A DNA stretch of 64,000 nt from an uncultured Alphaproteobacteria bacterium (GCA_951812805.1 CATOSZ010000003.1:1876557-1940556); one strand, 5' to 3'; counted from the stretch's first letter, positions 9,656-18,954 are shown. A program made the numbers and translations. The notes: generated by a model not told the origin, from the letters alone.

Positions 9656-10554
9656 AAATACCCCTCACGCTTCTTCTTCTCCATGGACGCCTCGCCGTCG
9701 TGGTCAATGACGCGGCCCTCGCGCTCCGAATTTTGCGCCACCAGCATTTCGGAGATGATCTCTGGTAGCGTGGTCGCGCCCGACTCCATCGCACCTGTCA
9801 AGGGATAGCAACCGAGTGTCCGAAAACGCACCTGCCGCATCTCCGCCACCTCGCCTGGAGCCAGGGGCATTCGGTCGTCGTCCACCATGATCAACGTGCC
9901 GTCGCGCTGGACCACCGGTCGCGGTGCGGCAAAGTAGAGCGGAACGATGGGAATATCTTCGACATATATGTATTGCCAAATGTCGAGCTCGGTCCAGTTC
10001 GACAGCGGGAAGACACGCATGCTCTCCCCGGGTCCGACACGGGTATTGTAGATGTTCCAAAGTTCTGGCCTCTGCTGCTTTGGATCCCACTGGTGATTGG
10101 ACGTGCGGAAAGAGAAGATCCGCTCCTTCGCCCGGCTCTTCTCCTCGTCGCGCCGCGCGCCGCCGAATGCGGCATCGAAGCCGTACTGGTCGAGCACCTG
10201 GCGCAGCGCCTGGGTCTTCATGACGTCAGTGTGCACCGAAGAACCGTGAGTGAACGGGCCAATCTGCTGATCAAGCCCCTCCTGATTGATGTGAACGATC
10301 AGATCGAGGCCGAGTTCCGCGGCCACCGAATCGCGAAACTGGATCATTTCGCGGAACTTCCAAGTGGTATCGACATGCAGGAGCGGAAAAGGCGGCTTGG
10401 CGGGATGAAAGGCCTTCATCGCCAACCGCAACATCACCGAGGAATCTTTGCCGATCGAATAGAGCATTACCGGGTGGCGACATTCGGCCACCACTTCACG
10501 CATGATATGAATGCTTTCGGCTTCTAGACGTTTCAGGTGGCTGAGGTGTCTCAT
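9652..10554 (-). CDS. cysD: Sulfate adenylyltransferase subunit 2
   Basis: The small, catalytic subunit of ATP sulfurylase, an N-type ATP pyrophosphatase that joins sulfate and ATP to give APS. Starting at the ATG at 10554 ([20 protein letters not shown]) gives 300 residues, the usual CysD length; an upstream in-frame start at 10590 would add 12 residues without family support. The PP-loop is seen as [20 protein letters not shown], and the C-terminus contains the conserved [10 protein letters not shown] ending. First gene of the cysD-cysNC pair. Confidence 0.97.
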   Translation of the reverse strand: MRHLSHLKRLEAESIHIMREVVAECRHPVMLYSIGKDSSVMLRLAMKAFHPAKPPFPLLHVDTTWKFREMIQFRDSVAAELGLDLIVHINQEGLDQQIGPFTHGSSVHTDVMKTQALRQVLDQYGFDAAFGGARRDEEKSRAKERIFSFRTSNHQWDPKQQRPELWNIYNTRVGPGESMRVFPLSNWTELDIWQYIYVEDIPIVPLYFAAPRPVVQRDGTLIMVDDDRMPLAPGEVAEMRQVRFRTLGCYPLTGAMESGATTLPEIISEMLVAQNSEREGRVIDHDGEASMEKKKREGYF

Positions 10555-10939
10555 GGCGTCCCCTGCGTGATTGAGGGTGCCGCCTAACAATCGACGACCC
10601 CTCGGTCAAGCCTTTTAATCGGCCACCGCCATGTTAGTAAGATCCATCACCGTTGAACATTAGGTGAGGGCGCTGGATTCTATAATTAAGAGAACAATTA
10701 ATATAAGATAATAAAATACAATATTTTTGACTTCGCAAGTCGAGTAGCAATTTATCCGGCTTCGGCATATATTTGCGGCACGAGTAGCGCTGGGAGAGCG
10801 ATAAGATGCGGTGTCGCAGCAGTTTTCATCTCTGAAATTCTGGTCAATAGTGCGCTGGTGGTTGTTTTCTCCTTGGTTGGCGAGGACTCGATGGTCGCGA
10901 CAAGGTTGGTATGACGCTTGGGAATGCTGGAAGGCAGTG
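10555..10939. other. AT-rich intergenic region between cysD and the sugar dehydrogenase
   Basis: This divergent intergenic stretch is much richer in A and T than its surroundings (notably 10660-10760), a frequent mark of acquired polysaccharide loci. It must hold promoters for cysD (leftward) and the broken sugar dehydrogenase (rightward). A TATAAT hexamer occurs at 10681-10686 on the plus strand, but no good -35 box is found 16-18 bp upstream, so this is only a candidate. No convincing small gene was seen. Confidence 0.4.
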
Positions 10940-11546
10940 ATGGCATCATCTAATGTAGGCACGGAGGGAGAGATCGCCGGTTGGCGAGACTTCATGCGAC
11001 GGATACAGGATTGCGACGTTGTCGTTGCCGTAATCGGGCTTGGATATGTCGGTTTGCCTCTGGCCCTGACGATCGCCGAGAGGGGGATCAAATGCATAGG
11101 GTATGATATTGATGCCACAAAGATTTCTCATTTGAGAAACGGAGCCTCTTATATTGATCATATTTCGGCAGAACGAATTCAAAAAACACTGTGCCGAGGT
11201 TCGTTTGAGCTGATCGATGATGTCAAAGGCCTTGCCAGATCAGATGCTATTCTGGTATGCGTTCCAACCCCTCTTGATCGTTCACGACAACCAGATCTGA
11301 GTTTTGTCATTAATACAATGCGCGAAGTGGCCCGCCATCTAAAGCCGGGCCAGCTGGTGGTCCTCGAGTCTACCACCTACCCGGGCACCACGTCGGATGT
11401 AGTTTCGCCTATACTTGAAGAAAGTGGCCTGACAACTGGCGAGGACTTCCTTCTTGCTTACTCTCCCGAGCGGGAGGATCCGGGAAATGAGAGCTATACT
11501 ACAGGGCAGATACCAAAGATTGTTGGTGCCGATGATGCTCGATCGC

Positions 11547-11554
11547 TTGAAATC
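11547..11554. repeat. IS66 target-site duplication, left copy
   Basis: TTGAAATC directly precedes the IS66 terminal repeat and recurs exactly after its other end at 13326-13333. The 8-bp length is that expected for IS66-family elements and fixes both element boundaries. Confidence 0.95.
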
Positions 11555-13325
11555 GTAACCGGGGCAAAAGGCCGGGCCTGGGGACGGGGGGATCTGGCCT
11601 GGGTATAGGGGTGAGTCTCAACGGCCACATCTTGTGAGGCTTCCGCGTCAAGTGACCAGATATCGATGTTCGCGGCGGGAGGTCTGTGATTCGATCCCGT
11701 CATGGCCGAATCGCTTCCGGATCTCGACGATCTTGATGTCGCCGCCCTGAAGGCGCTGGTTCTGACGCTGCTTGAGGAGCAGGCGGCCCTGCGTGCCGAG
11801 AACGCGACATTGCGCGAAGAGATCCGCCGTCTCAAAGGCCTTTCCGGGCCACCGGATATCAAGCCGAGCGGCATGGACAAGCAGGCCGTATCCCGGGGCC
11901 GGACGGGGCGGAAGGCGGGACGGCGGGCCAAGAAGGGCCGGGTTCCCATCGACGAGAGGCGGATCGTCCGGGCCGCCGTGCCGGCGGGCTCGCGCTTCAA
12001 GGGCTATGAAGACTATCTGGTTCAGGACCTGCTCTGCCGGCCGAACACTGTCCTGTTACGCCGCGAGCGCTGGCTGACGCCCGAGGGGGCCACGATCGTG
12101 GCGCCGCTGCCGGCGGGGACGCGCGGCCACTTCGGCCCGGCGCTCAGGCGTTTCGTGCTGGCGCTCTATCATGGCGGCCAGACCAGCGCGGAGCGCTTGG
12201 CGCGGCTCTTGGACGACCTCGGCATCAAGATCTCCAAGCGCCAGGTGGTGCGGTTGTTGAACGAGGGCCATGACGGCTTCGTCGCCGAGGGCGAGGCGGT
12301 GCTGCGCGCCGGCCTGGAGACGGCGCCCTGGATCAGCGTCGACGATACCGGCGCCCGCCACGCCAACCGCAACGGGGTGACGAGCGGGATCGGCAACGAC
12401 GCCTTCGCTTGGTTCGCCACGACGTTTTCCAAGAGCCGCTTGAACTTCCTGGAACGGCTGCGGGCCGGCCACGCGGACTATGTGCTCAATGCCGCCGCCT
12501 TCGCCTACATGGCCGAGCGCGACCTGGCCGCATCGGTGATCGCCCGTCTGGCCGAGGGCTGCCCGCGGCGCTTCACCAACGAAGATGCCTGGCTGGCCCA
12601 CCTGGGGCGGCTCGCCATCACCGGGCACGGGGACGGGCGCGGGGCCGCGCGGACCGCCACCGAGGGGGCGCTGTGGGGCGCCATCGCCGCGCACGGCCTG
12701 CTCAGGGGCACGGCCGCGGGCGCCTGCGTCGTCCTGAGTGACGATGCTGGCCAGTTCAACGTCGGCCGCCACGCGCTCTGCTGGGTCCATGCGGAGCGCT
12801 TGATCCACAAGCTGATGACCTTCTCCCGGAGCCAGCGGCGCGAGAAGGAACACATCCAGGCACGGCTCTGGCAACTCTACGCCGATCTCAAAGCCTATCG
12901 CGAAAGGCCGGCGCCAGGACGGCGGGCCCACCTGGCATGCCGCTTCGATGCGCTCTTCGCGACCAAGACCGGATTCCTCCGCCTCGACCGGCTCCTGGCT
13001 CGCCTGCATGCCAACCGCGACGAACTGCTCGTCGTCCTCGACCGCCCGGAGGTCCCGCTCAACACCAACGGCGCGGAACGCGACATCCGCGCCATGGTCA
13101 CAAGGCGAAAATTCTCCGGCGGCACACGCTCCGAGGACGGCAAGCAGGCCCGAGACACATTCCTCGGCCTCTACAAGACCTGCCAGAAACTTGGCCTCTC
13201 CTTCTGGGATTATCTCGGCGACCGCCTCAAGGTCCCCGGCGCCCCACCCGTGCCCCCACTGCCGATCCTCGTCAGACAACGCTGCATCGAAATGGCTTGA
13301 CCGCCCGGGGTTTTGCCCCTGTTAC
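11555..13325 (+). mobile_element. IS66-family insertion sequence, copy 2 (complete)
   Basis: A 1771-bp element with imperfect terminal inverted repeats: left GTAACCGGGGCAAAAGGCC, right (reverse complement) GTAACAGGGGCAAAACCCC. It carries one transposase gene and no accessory ORFs, as in the ISBst12-like branch. It is flanked by the 8-bp duplication TTGAAATC and interrupts the sugar dehydrogenase gene after its 205th codon. It is the inverted twin of the element at 1-1135. Confidence 0.96.
11702..13300 (+). CDS. IS66-family transposase, complete
   Basis: A 532-residue DDE transposase. The N-terminus has a leucine-rich coiled coil (EEQAALRAENATLREEIRRL), followed by a basic linker, then the IS66 catalytic core with the acidic residues in SVDDTGARH, VVLSDDAGQF and NTNGAERDIR. 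The conserved C-terminal tail after the catalytic glutamate (RRKFSGGTRSEDGKQARDTF) is present. The start at 11702 follows 147 bp of element DNA. The frame is intact and there is no sign of decay, so the protein is probably active. Confidence 0.97.
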   Translation: MAESLPDLDDLDVAALKALVLTLLEEQAALRAENATLREEIRRLKGLSGPPDIKPSGMDKQAVSRGRTGRKAGRRAKKGRVPIDERRIVRAAVPAGSRFKGYEDYLVQDLLCRPNTVLLRRERWLTPEGATIVAPLPAGTRGHFGPALRRFVLALYHGGQTSAERLARLLDDLGIKISKRQVVRLLNEGHDGFVAEGEAVLRAGLETAPWISVDDTGARHANRNGVTSGIGNDAFAWFATTFSKSRLNFLERLRAGHADYVLNAAAFAYMAERDLAASVIARLAEGCPRRFTNEDAWLAHLGRLAITGHGDGRGAARTATEGALWGAIAAHGLLRGTAAGACVVLSDDAGQFNVGRHALCWVHAERLIHKLMTFSRSQRREKEHIQARLWQLYADLKAYRERPAPGRRAHLACRFDALFATKTGFLRLDRLLARLHANRDELLVVLDRPEVPLNTNGAERDIRAMVTRRKFSGGTRSEDGKQARDTFLGLYKTCQKLGLSFWDYLGDRLKVPGAPPVPPLPILVRQRCIEMA

Positions 13326-13333
13326 TTGAAATC
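13326..13333. repeat. IS66 target-site duplication, right copy
   Basis: The second TTGAAATC, immediately after the right IS66 end. The host gene continues from here for only 65 bp (13334-13398) before the next insertion. Confidence 0.95.
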
Positions 13334-13489
13334 GCCGTTGAACTATATTCTTGTATAGTGCACTCTGTCATACCTGTCAGCTCTGCCGATACTGCTGATA
13401 CCAGTCGACATTGATGTCAACTCGCGGTTGGATTCCCTTGCTGGCTGATTTCTGACTCAATTGTGGTGATTCGGAAGAGGGGGATCACC

Positions 13490-14550
13490 ATGGGTCGGGG
13501 TATTGCCTTGCGCGAGGATTTCGATGCGGCGGCGTTGCGACGTCTGGCCAAGGGATCGAGGGATGCTAAACAGATCCGGCGCTTGCTTTCGCTTGCTGTG
13601 ATCTACGAGGGCGGGAGTCGGACGGAGGCCGCGCGGACGGGGGACGTCGGCCTTCAGGTGATCCGTGACTGGGTGCTGCGTTTCAACGCGGAGGGCCCGG
13701 CCGGCCTGATCGACCGCAAGGCGCCGGGCGCGGCGAAGAAACTGGACCCGGCGCAACGGGACGCCTTGGCGGCCCGGGTGGAAGCGGGACCGGATCCGGC
13801 GCGCGACGGCGTCATGCGCTGGCGGCTAGCGGATCTGGTCGACTGGATCGGCGAGAGCTTCGCGATCACGCTCGACCAGCGGACGGTGAGCCGGGAGCTG
13901 AAGGCGATGGGCTTCGCCAGGATGACGATGCGGCCGCGCCATCACGCCCAGGAGCCGGGGGTGATCGAGGACTTCAAAAAAAATTCCCCGAGCTGGTCGC
14001 GCGGGCTCGCAAAGCACTCCCCGACGGCACCGGGATAGAGATCTGGTGGCAGGATGAAACCCGCGTCGGACAGAAGAACAAGCATGCCCGGCGCTGGGCC
14101 CGGCGCGGCACACGGCCACGCACCCCGCACGATCAGCGCACCAAGTCGGCCTATATCTTCGGCGCCATCTGCCCCGAGCGCGGCACCGGCGCCGCCATCG
14201 TCCAGCAACGCTGCAACACCGCCGCCATGCAGCAGCATCTGGAGGAAATCTCCGTCCAGGTTCAACCCGGAGCCCATGCCTTGATGCTGCTCGACCGGGC
14301 CGGCTGGCACACCACGAAACGGCTCGACGTCCCGGCCAACATAACCCTCCTGCCGCTGCCGCCGAGATCGCCCGAACTCAATCCTGCCGAGAACGTCTGG
14401 CAGTACATCCGAAACAACTGGCTCTCCGACATCGTCTTCGAAGACCAGGACGACATCACCGATCATTGCTGCAAGGCCTGGAACAACCTCATCGCACAGC
14501 CGGACAGAATCAAATCCATCGGACGAAGATCATGGGCCATCGGGTTCTGA
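13490..14550 (+). CDS. IS630-family transposase made by a -1 frameshift
   Basis: Two overlapping frames encode one DDE transposase of the IS630/Tc1 superfamily. The first frame, from the ATG at 13490 (MGRGIALREDFDAAALRRL), carries the winged helix-turn-helix DNA-binding region and would stop at 14038. A -1 shift on the A8 run at 13976-13983 joins it to the second frame, ending at 14550 and giving about 353 residues, the normal family length. The catalytic acidic residues are in WWQDETRVG, MLLDRAGWH and SPELNPAENVW (DD34E spacing). A GTG at 13463 is a possible earlier start. Programmed shifting is known in this family; a simple mutation is the alternative. Confidence 0.88.
13976..13983 (+). 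other. Poly-A slippery site for the IS630 transposase
   Basis: Eight consecutive A residues read as AAA AAA AAT in the first frame; slipping back one base continues as AAA TTC in the second frame, where the catalytic domain follows without interruption. The position, between the DNA-binding and catalytic halves, matches where IS630 elements place programmed frameshifts. Confidence 0.7.
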
Positions 14551-15344
14551 TCATTGTCGATTGGTATGAGGCTGTGAAACTTACGGAGAATGTCTTTCGT
14601 TCTGTCAATATTGCGTTGGTGAACGAACTGAAAGTTATTTTTTCCTCCATGGGCATTGATATATGGGAAGTGATCGAAGCAGCAAAGACCAAGCCATTTG
14701 GATTCATGCCCTTTTATCCAGGTCCCGGGTTTGGGGGCCATTGCATACCGATCGATCCGTTTTATCTCGCCTGGCGAGCACGGCAGTCAGGTACTCCGGC
14801 AAGGTTTGTCGAGCTAGCAGGAGAAATAAATTCGGAACTCCCACAGTTCGTTATCGGAAAACTGGCAGACGAGCTGCACAAGCGTTCAAAAAAATCACTC
14901 AGAAATGCACACATCTTGTTGTTGGGACTAGCCTATAAGAAGAATCTATCTGATGTACGTGAGAGCCCGACGTTCCGCCTTTGGGAGCTGCTTCGCGCGC
15001 AAGATGCTCATGTTGTCTACCATGATCCTCTAATTTCAAAAGTCCCGCCAACGCGTGAGTTTGCACATCTTCGAGACATCGAGAGCGTCGAGCTTTCGCC
15101 ATCGCGTTTGGCAGAGCAGGATGCTGTGATCATCTGTATAGACCATGATGCGGTCGACTATCGTGAAGTGGTGTGTCATTCACGACTGGTCATAGATACC
15201 AGAAACGCAACGAAGGAAGTGAGAGGCACTGTAAAGAATGTAGTCTTGGCATAGAATACCTGGCAATGCTGAGATGCCTTCACTAGGGTTCTACCGGCTG
15301 GTAAGTGTCGCTTGCTCCGGACACAAATTTTGGGGATCATTCGA

Positions 15345-16403
15345 ATGCGGGTTTTGATAACGGGCGCAGCAGGCTTTATCGGCAGTCATGTGGCATTGGC
15401 TTTGATCGCACGGGGCGACGATGTCATCGGCATTGATAACTTGAATGATTATTACGATCCGGCCCTGAAGCACGATAGATTGGGGCAGATATCTCGATTC
15501 ATGTCGAGTTGTGACGGGAAATGTCTATCACCGACTGGAGAGGGTTCAATCGGAACCTTTGAGTTTGTGAAGCAGAATCTCGGAGATCGAGAGGCAGTCG
15601 CCACTTTTTTTTCTGTCGGTGGTTTCGATAAAGTCGTACACCTTGCTGCTCAAGCGGGAGTTCGTCATTCCCTAACGGATCCTTTTGCATATGTTGGCTC
15701 GAACATCACTGGGTTCCTAACTATTTTGGAGGGCTGTCGATACAATGACATCGAACACTTGGTATATGCTTCGACGAGTTCCGTCTACGGCTTGAATGGT
15801 CAGATCCCCTTCAAGGTTACCCAGCCGGCCGATCATCCGGCTTCCTTCTATGGTGCAACCAAACGTGCCAACGAATTGATGGCACACAGTTATTCGCAGC
15901 TCTTTGACATACCGATGTCCGGCCTCCGATTTTTCACGGTCTACGGACCATGGGATCGTCCTGATATGGCATTGGCGCGTTTTACTAAGGCGATGCTCGC
16001 GGGCGAACCGATCGAGGTCTTCAACTATGGTCAGCATGTCCGCGACTTCACCTATGTGGACGATATCGTGCAAGGTATCGTCTCCGTACTCGATCATCCC
16101 CCCGAGGGAGACCCCGATTGGGATGCGACCCAGCCTGCGCCCGATCGTTCGTCGGCACCCTGGCGGATCTACAACATTGGCAACCAACGTCCCGTCCCCC
16201 TGATGGACTACATCGAGATCCTCGAATCCGAACTCGGCGTGAAAGCGGAAAAGAGGCTATTGCCGATGCAGCCGGGAGATGTCGCGGAAACCTATGCCGA
16301 TGTCGAAACCCTCGTCGAGGCGACGGGCTACCGCCCCTCGACACCCGTCGACGTCGGAATTCGGAATTTCGTGCGCTGGTATCGGGACTATTACGACGTT
16401 TGA
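15345..16403 (+). CDS. NAD-dependent epimerase, UDP-glucuronate 4-epimerase type
   Basis: A 352-residue extended short-chain dehydrogenase/reductase that inverts C4 of a UDP-uronic acid or related sugar nucleotide. The Rossmann motif GAAGFIGSHVA is at residue 7. The substrate-loop signature IDNLNDYYDPALK is typical of the CapI/LspL branch, and the catalytic residues are in the STSSVYG and YGATKRANE (YxxxK) segments. The start at 15345 (MRVLITGAAGF) is preferred over 15312 because it puts the Rossmann strand at the N-terminus. It lies 90 bp after the broken sugar dehydrogenase, which would be expected to make its substrate; losing that gene may leave this enzyme without a function here. Its 3' end overlaps the convergent ydcF-like gene by 13 bp. 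Confidence 0.9.
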   Translation: MRVLITGAAGFIGSHVALALIARGDDVIGIDNLNDYYDPALKHDRLGQISRFMSSCDGKCLSPTGEGSIGTFEFVKQNLGDREAVATFFSVGGFDKVVHLAAQAGVRHSLTDPFAYVGSNITGFLTILEGCRYNDIEHLVYASTSSVYGLNGQIPFKVTQPADHPASFYGATKRANELMAHSYSQLFDIPMSGLRFFTVYGPWDRPDMALARFTKAMLAGEPIEVFNYGQHVRDFTYVDDIVQGIVSVLDHPPEGDPDWDATQPAPDRSSAPWRIYNIGNQRPVPLMDYIEILESELGVKAEKRLLPMQPGDVAETYADVETLVEATGYRPSTPVDVGIRNFVRWYRDYYDV

Positions 16404-17197
16404 TCAGGTGGCCGAGGGCTGGGAAACCAAGCGTCGCTGCGCCCGAGCATTCTATAAGAAAGCAGCCCGACCCATTCGGTGATGGCTATTTTGAGTTGGT
16501 AGAGCCGCTCCGAAGGGCGGAGGGGAAATTCAAAAAGCGCGCCCTCTCGATAGTCCACGGGCACCGGGATCGGTTCCCAGCCGGCCGTGCGAAACACGCC
16601 GATGCTACGCGGCATGTGCCAAGCGCTGGTTAAGAGCAACCACCGTTCGGACGCTGCCGGCTCTACCAGCGCCCGAGTGTAGATCGCATTTTCATACGTG
16701 TTGCGGGACTCGCGCTCCAACGTGATCCGGCTTGGCTCGATGCCGAGCTGTTCCAAGATGCCCGGAATTGCATCGGCGCCACGGGCGTCGCCACCGAGTA
16801 CCAGACCCGATCCGCCCGTATAGACAACGCGCGCTTCGGGGTAGCGCCGCATCAATACCACCATGGCCGTAATTCGGTCCCCGGACGCGCCCAGTTCCGG
16901 CATACCCGAGCGACCAATTGCTCCCAGGTCCAGACCCCCGTCGAGCACGATGATGCCGTCGACCTCGCCCGAAAGTTCGTCGAGAGGCGGAAAGCGGTCC
17001 TGCAGAGGCGTCAAGAGCCATTGCCCAACGGGCAAGATGCCACACAGCGCGAGAACCAACATCGCCACACGGGTCAGCCAGGCGCCCAGCCCTCGACGGT
17101 CGAGACGGTGGAGCAGTAACCCGAGGCCGGCAAGCAGTAGTAATATCAGCAGCGGATCGACCAAGAACCAGACAATCTTCGACAGAAAGAAGCCCAT
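16391..17197 (-). CDS. YdcF/ElyC-family (DUF218) membrane protein
   Basis: A 268-residue inner-membrane protein with two N-terminal transmembrane helices (residues about 4-30 and 35-58) and a cytoplasmic or periplasmic DUF218 domain. The family signature is seen in GIIVLDGGLDL, VVYTGGSGLVLGG, LERESRNTYENA and LLTSAWHMPRSI. Members such as ElyC and SanA influence envelope polysaccharide or peptidoglycan precursor metabolism, but the reaction is unknown. The start at 17197 (MGFFLSKIVWF) is preferred over 17230, which adds a basic tail. Last gene downstream of the rhamnose operon and convergent with the epimerase. Confidence 0.82.
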   Translation of the reverse strand: MGFFLSKIVWFLVDPLLILLLLAGLGLLLHRLDRRGLGAWLTRVAMLVLALCGILPVGQWLLTPLQDRFPPLDELSGEVDGIIVLDGGLDLGAIGRSGMPELGASGDRITAMVVLMRRYPEARVVYTGGSGLVLGGDARGADAIPGILEQLGIEPSRITLERESRNTYENAIYTRALVEPAASERWLLLTSAWHMPRSIGVFRTAGWEPIPVPVDYREGALFEFPLRPSERLYQLKIAITEWVGLLSYRMLGRSDAWFPSPRPPDQTS

Positions 17198-17284
17198 TCG
17201 TAATGTCCTAAACCGACGCCCGGCTGGCATCGAGGCTCTCGCGATTGTCCGGTCTGTTCTCTACACCCGTCCCCTCGCCGCCAC

Positions 17285-18367
17285 TCACCCGCCGTCGTCC
17301 TCATCATGGATTCGGGCATGGATGCCCTGCCACCAATCCTGGTTGTCGACATACCAGAGAAGCGTCGCGGCGATGCCGCCCTCGACGGCGTGGGAGGTCT
17401 CGAAGCCCAGCTCCCTGGCCAGTTTCCCAGCCTGGAGTGCATAGCGGAAGTCGTGTCCCGGGCGATCTTCGACGAATCGGATTGCCTGGCGCGACGGTAT
17501 GCCCCGGGCCGGCGGGCATAGAGGATATGCCCGAGCGAGATCGGATCGTTCCTCGAACAGGCGATCCAGCGCGTCGCAAATCGCGTGGACCAGGTCGATG
17601 TTTCGCCACTCCGCCTCGCCGCCGATGTTGTAGGTCTCGCCCACGCGGCCGGCCGACAGCACGAGGTCGAGCGCGCGGCAGTGATCGTCGACATGCAGCC
17701 AGTCCCGGATCTGCTCGCCGGCGCCGTATACCGGGACGGGCCGCCCGAGCAGGAGATTGACGATGGTCGACGGGATCAGCTTTTCGGGAAACTGGTAGGG
17801 CCCGTAGTTGTTCGAACAGTTGCTCGTCGTCACCGCCAGGCCGTAGGTCCGGTGATAGGCCCGCACGAGGTGGTCGCTCGCCGCCTTGCTCGCCGCGTAA
17901 GGCGAGTTGGGCGCATAGGCCGTGGCCTCGGTGAAGGGCGGATCGTCGGGGCCGAGCGCGCCGTAGACCTCGTCCGTCGAGACGTGATGAAAGCGGTGCG
18001 GTTGCCCCTGGTCCAGCCAGGCGACCTTCGCCGCGCGCAGCAAGGTATGCGTGCCGACCACGTTGGTTTGGATGAAGGCATCGGGTGCGTCGATCGAGCG
18101 GTCGACATGGGTTTCCGCCGCGAAGTGGACGATCGTGTCGATTCCATGCTCCGTGAGCAGACGGCCGACCGTATCGAAGTCGCATATGTCGCCCTCGACG
18201 AAGGTGAAGTTCGAATTCCCCTCGCAAGCCTCCAGATTGGCCCGGTTGCCGGCATAGGTCAGGGCGTCCAGCACCACGACCCGGTCCTCCGGATGCGCGT
18301 CCAGCCAGTAGGCGACGAAATTGCTGCCGATGAATCCCGCCCCGCCCGTAACCAGCAGATCAGTCAT
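17285..18367 (-). CDS. rfbB: dTDP-glucose 4,6-dehydratase
   Basis: A 360-residue NAD-dependent dehydratase that turns dTDP-glucose into dTDP-4-keto-6-deoxyglucose, the second step of dTDP-L-rhamnose synthesis. The motif GGAGFIGSNFVAYWLD is at the N-terminus, the active-site STDEVYGALG and the YAASKAASDH dyad follow, and the family motif SNNYGPYQFPEKLIP is present. Length is normal. It lies 24 bp after rfbC on the same strand and closes the rfbD-A-C-B set. Confidence 0.97.
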   Translation of the reverse strand: MTDLLVTGGAGFIGSNFVAYWLDAHPEDRVVVLDALTYAGNRANLEACEGNSNFTFVEGDICDFDTVGRLLTEHGIDTIVHFAAETHVDRSIDAPDAFIQTNVVGTHTLLRAAKVAWLDQGQPHRFHHVSTDEVYGALGPDDPPFTEATAYAPNSPYAASKAASDHLVRAYHRTYGLAVTTSNCSNNYGPYQFPEKLIPSTIVNLLLGRPVPVYGAGEQIRDWLHVDDHCRALDLVLSAGRVGETYNIGGEAEWRNIDLVHAICDALDRLFEERSDLARAYPLCPPARGIPSRQAIRFVEDRPGHDFRYALQAGKLARELGFETSHAVEGGIAATLLWYVDNQDWWQGIHARIHDEDDGG

Positions 18368-18391
18368 GCGCGCGCTCCCCGTTCGGTCGTG

Positions 18392-18940
18392 TCAGGGATA
18401 GCATGCCGCGTCCTCTAGGCTCCGGCCGACCCGATCCTTGTCGGAGAGTACCGGTCGAGCCCCCGACGCCAGCGGCCAGTCGACGGCCACGCCCGCGTCG
18501 TTCCAAAGCAGGCAGTGTTCATCCTCGGGCACGTAGACGTCGGTGCATTTATAGACCAGCTCCGTTCCGTCGCCGAGTGCGAGAAAGCCATGGGCAAAGC
18601 CCTCGGGGATCCACAGCATGTGCCGGTTTTCCGCCGATAGCTCCCGCCCGACCCAACGCGCGAAACTGGGAGAGCCCGCGCGCAGATCGACAGCGACATC
18701 GAAGACGGCGCCTCGCACGACGCGGACGAGCTTTCCTTGCGGCCGGCGCAATTGATAATGCAGGCCCCGCAGGACATGGCGATGTGAAATGCTGTGATTG
18801 TCCTGCACGAAGTCCCGATCGATGCCGGCGGTGCGAAACTCGGTCGCTTGCCACGTCTCCAAAAAGGCGCCGCGTTCGTCTGTGAAGACCTCCGGCACGA
18901 TCAAGACGACATCCTCGATCTCCGTTGGCTGGAATCGCAT
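18392..18940 (-). CDS. rfbC: dTDP-4-dehydrorhamnose 3,5-epimerase
   Basis: A 182-residue cupin-fold epimerase acting on dTDP-4-keto-6-deoxyglucose at C3 and C5. The ATG at 18940 (MRFQPTEIEDVVLIVPEVF) gives normal family length. Conserved residues are visible in FVQDNHSISHRHVLRGLHYQ (catalytic histidine in LHYQ), DVAVDLRAGSPSF and IPEGFAHGFLAL. It starts 14 bp after the rfbA stop codon. Confidence 0.97.
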   Translation of the reverse strand: MRFQPTEIEDVVLIVPEVFTDERGAFLETWQATEFRTAGIDRDFVQDNHSISHRHVLRGLHYQLRRPQGKLVRVVRGAVFDVAVDLRAGSPSFARWVGRELSAENRHMLWIPEGFAHGFLALGDGTELVYKCTDVYVPEDEHCLLWNDAGVAVDWPLASGARPVLSDKDRVGRSLEDAACYP

Positions 18941-18954
18941 GGCCGCCGTTCTCC

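Larger units (their letters stand above)
13399..14566 (+). mobile_element. IS630-family insertion sequence
   Basis: A 1168-bp element. The left end begins TACCAGTCGACATTGAT and the right end, reverse complemented, begins TACCAATCGACAATGAT, so the two termini match over most of the first 17 bases. It carries one transposase gene needing a -1 frameshift. IS630 elements normally duplicate a TA dinucleotide; here the interrupted dehydrogenase is only restored in frame if TACC is part of the element and the 3-bp TGA at 13396-13398 and 14567-14569 is the duplication. If the target was TA, the ends are 13401 and 14564. Confidence 0.9.
10940..15254 (+). pseudogene. UDP-sugar 6-dehydrogenase (TviB/WbpA type) broken by two insertion sequences
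   Basis: The gene would oxidise a UDP-N-acetylhexosamine (or UDP-glucose) at C6 using NAD to give a uronic-acid sugar nucleotide for surface polysaccharide. Three pieces remain: 10940-11554, 13334-13398 and 14570-15254. Joining them after removing the IS66 and IS630 elements and one copy of each target duplication restores an uninterrupted frame of 454 codons. The pieces hold the Rossmann motif VIGLGYVGLP (residue 31), the segment VPVSS-like IPVSSADTAEAVKLTEN across the second junction, and the catalytic cysteine motif FGGHCIPIDP. The absence of other lesions says the insertions are recent. The start could also be the ATG at 10994. The family tie to TviB/WbpA rather than Ugd rests on FGFMPFYPGPGFGGHC. 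Confidence 0.92.

Noticed and set aside
1..13325. IS66 pair as a composite transposon
   Set aside because: The outer end of the left copy is outside the window, and the right copy has its own target duplication inside a gene, so independent insertions are more likely.
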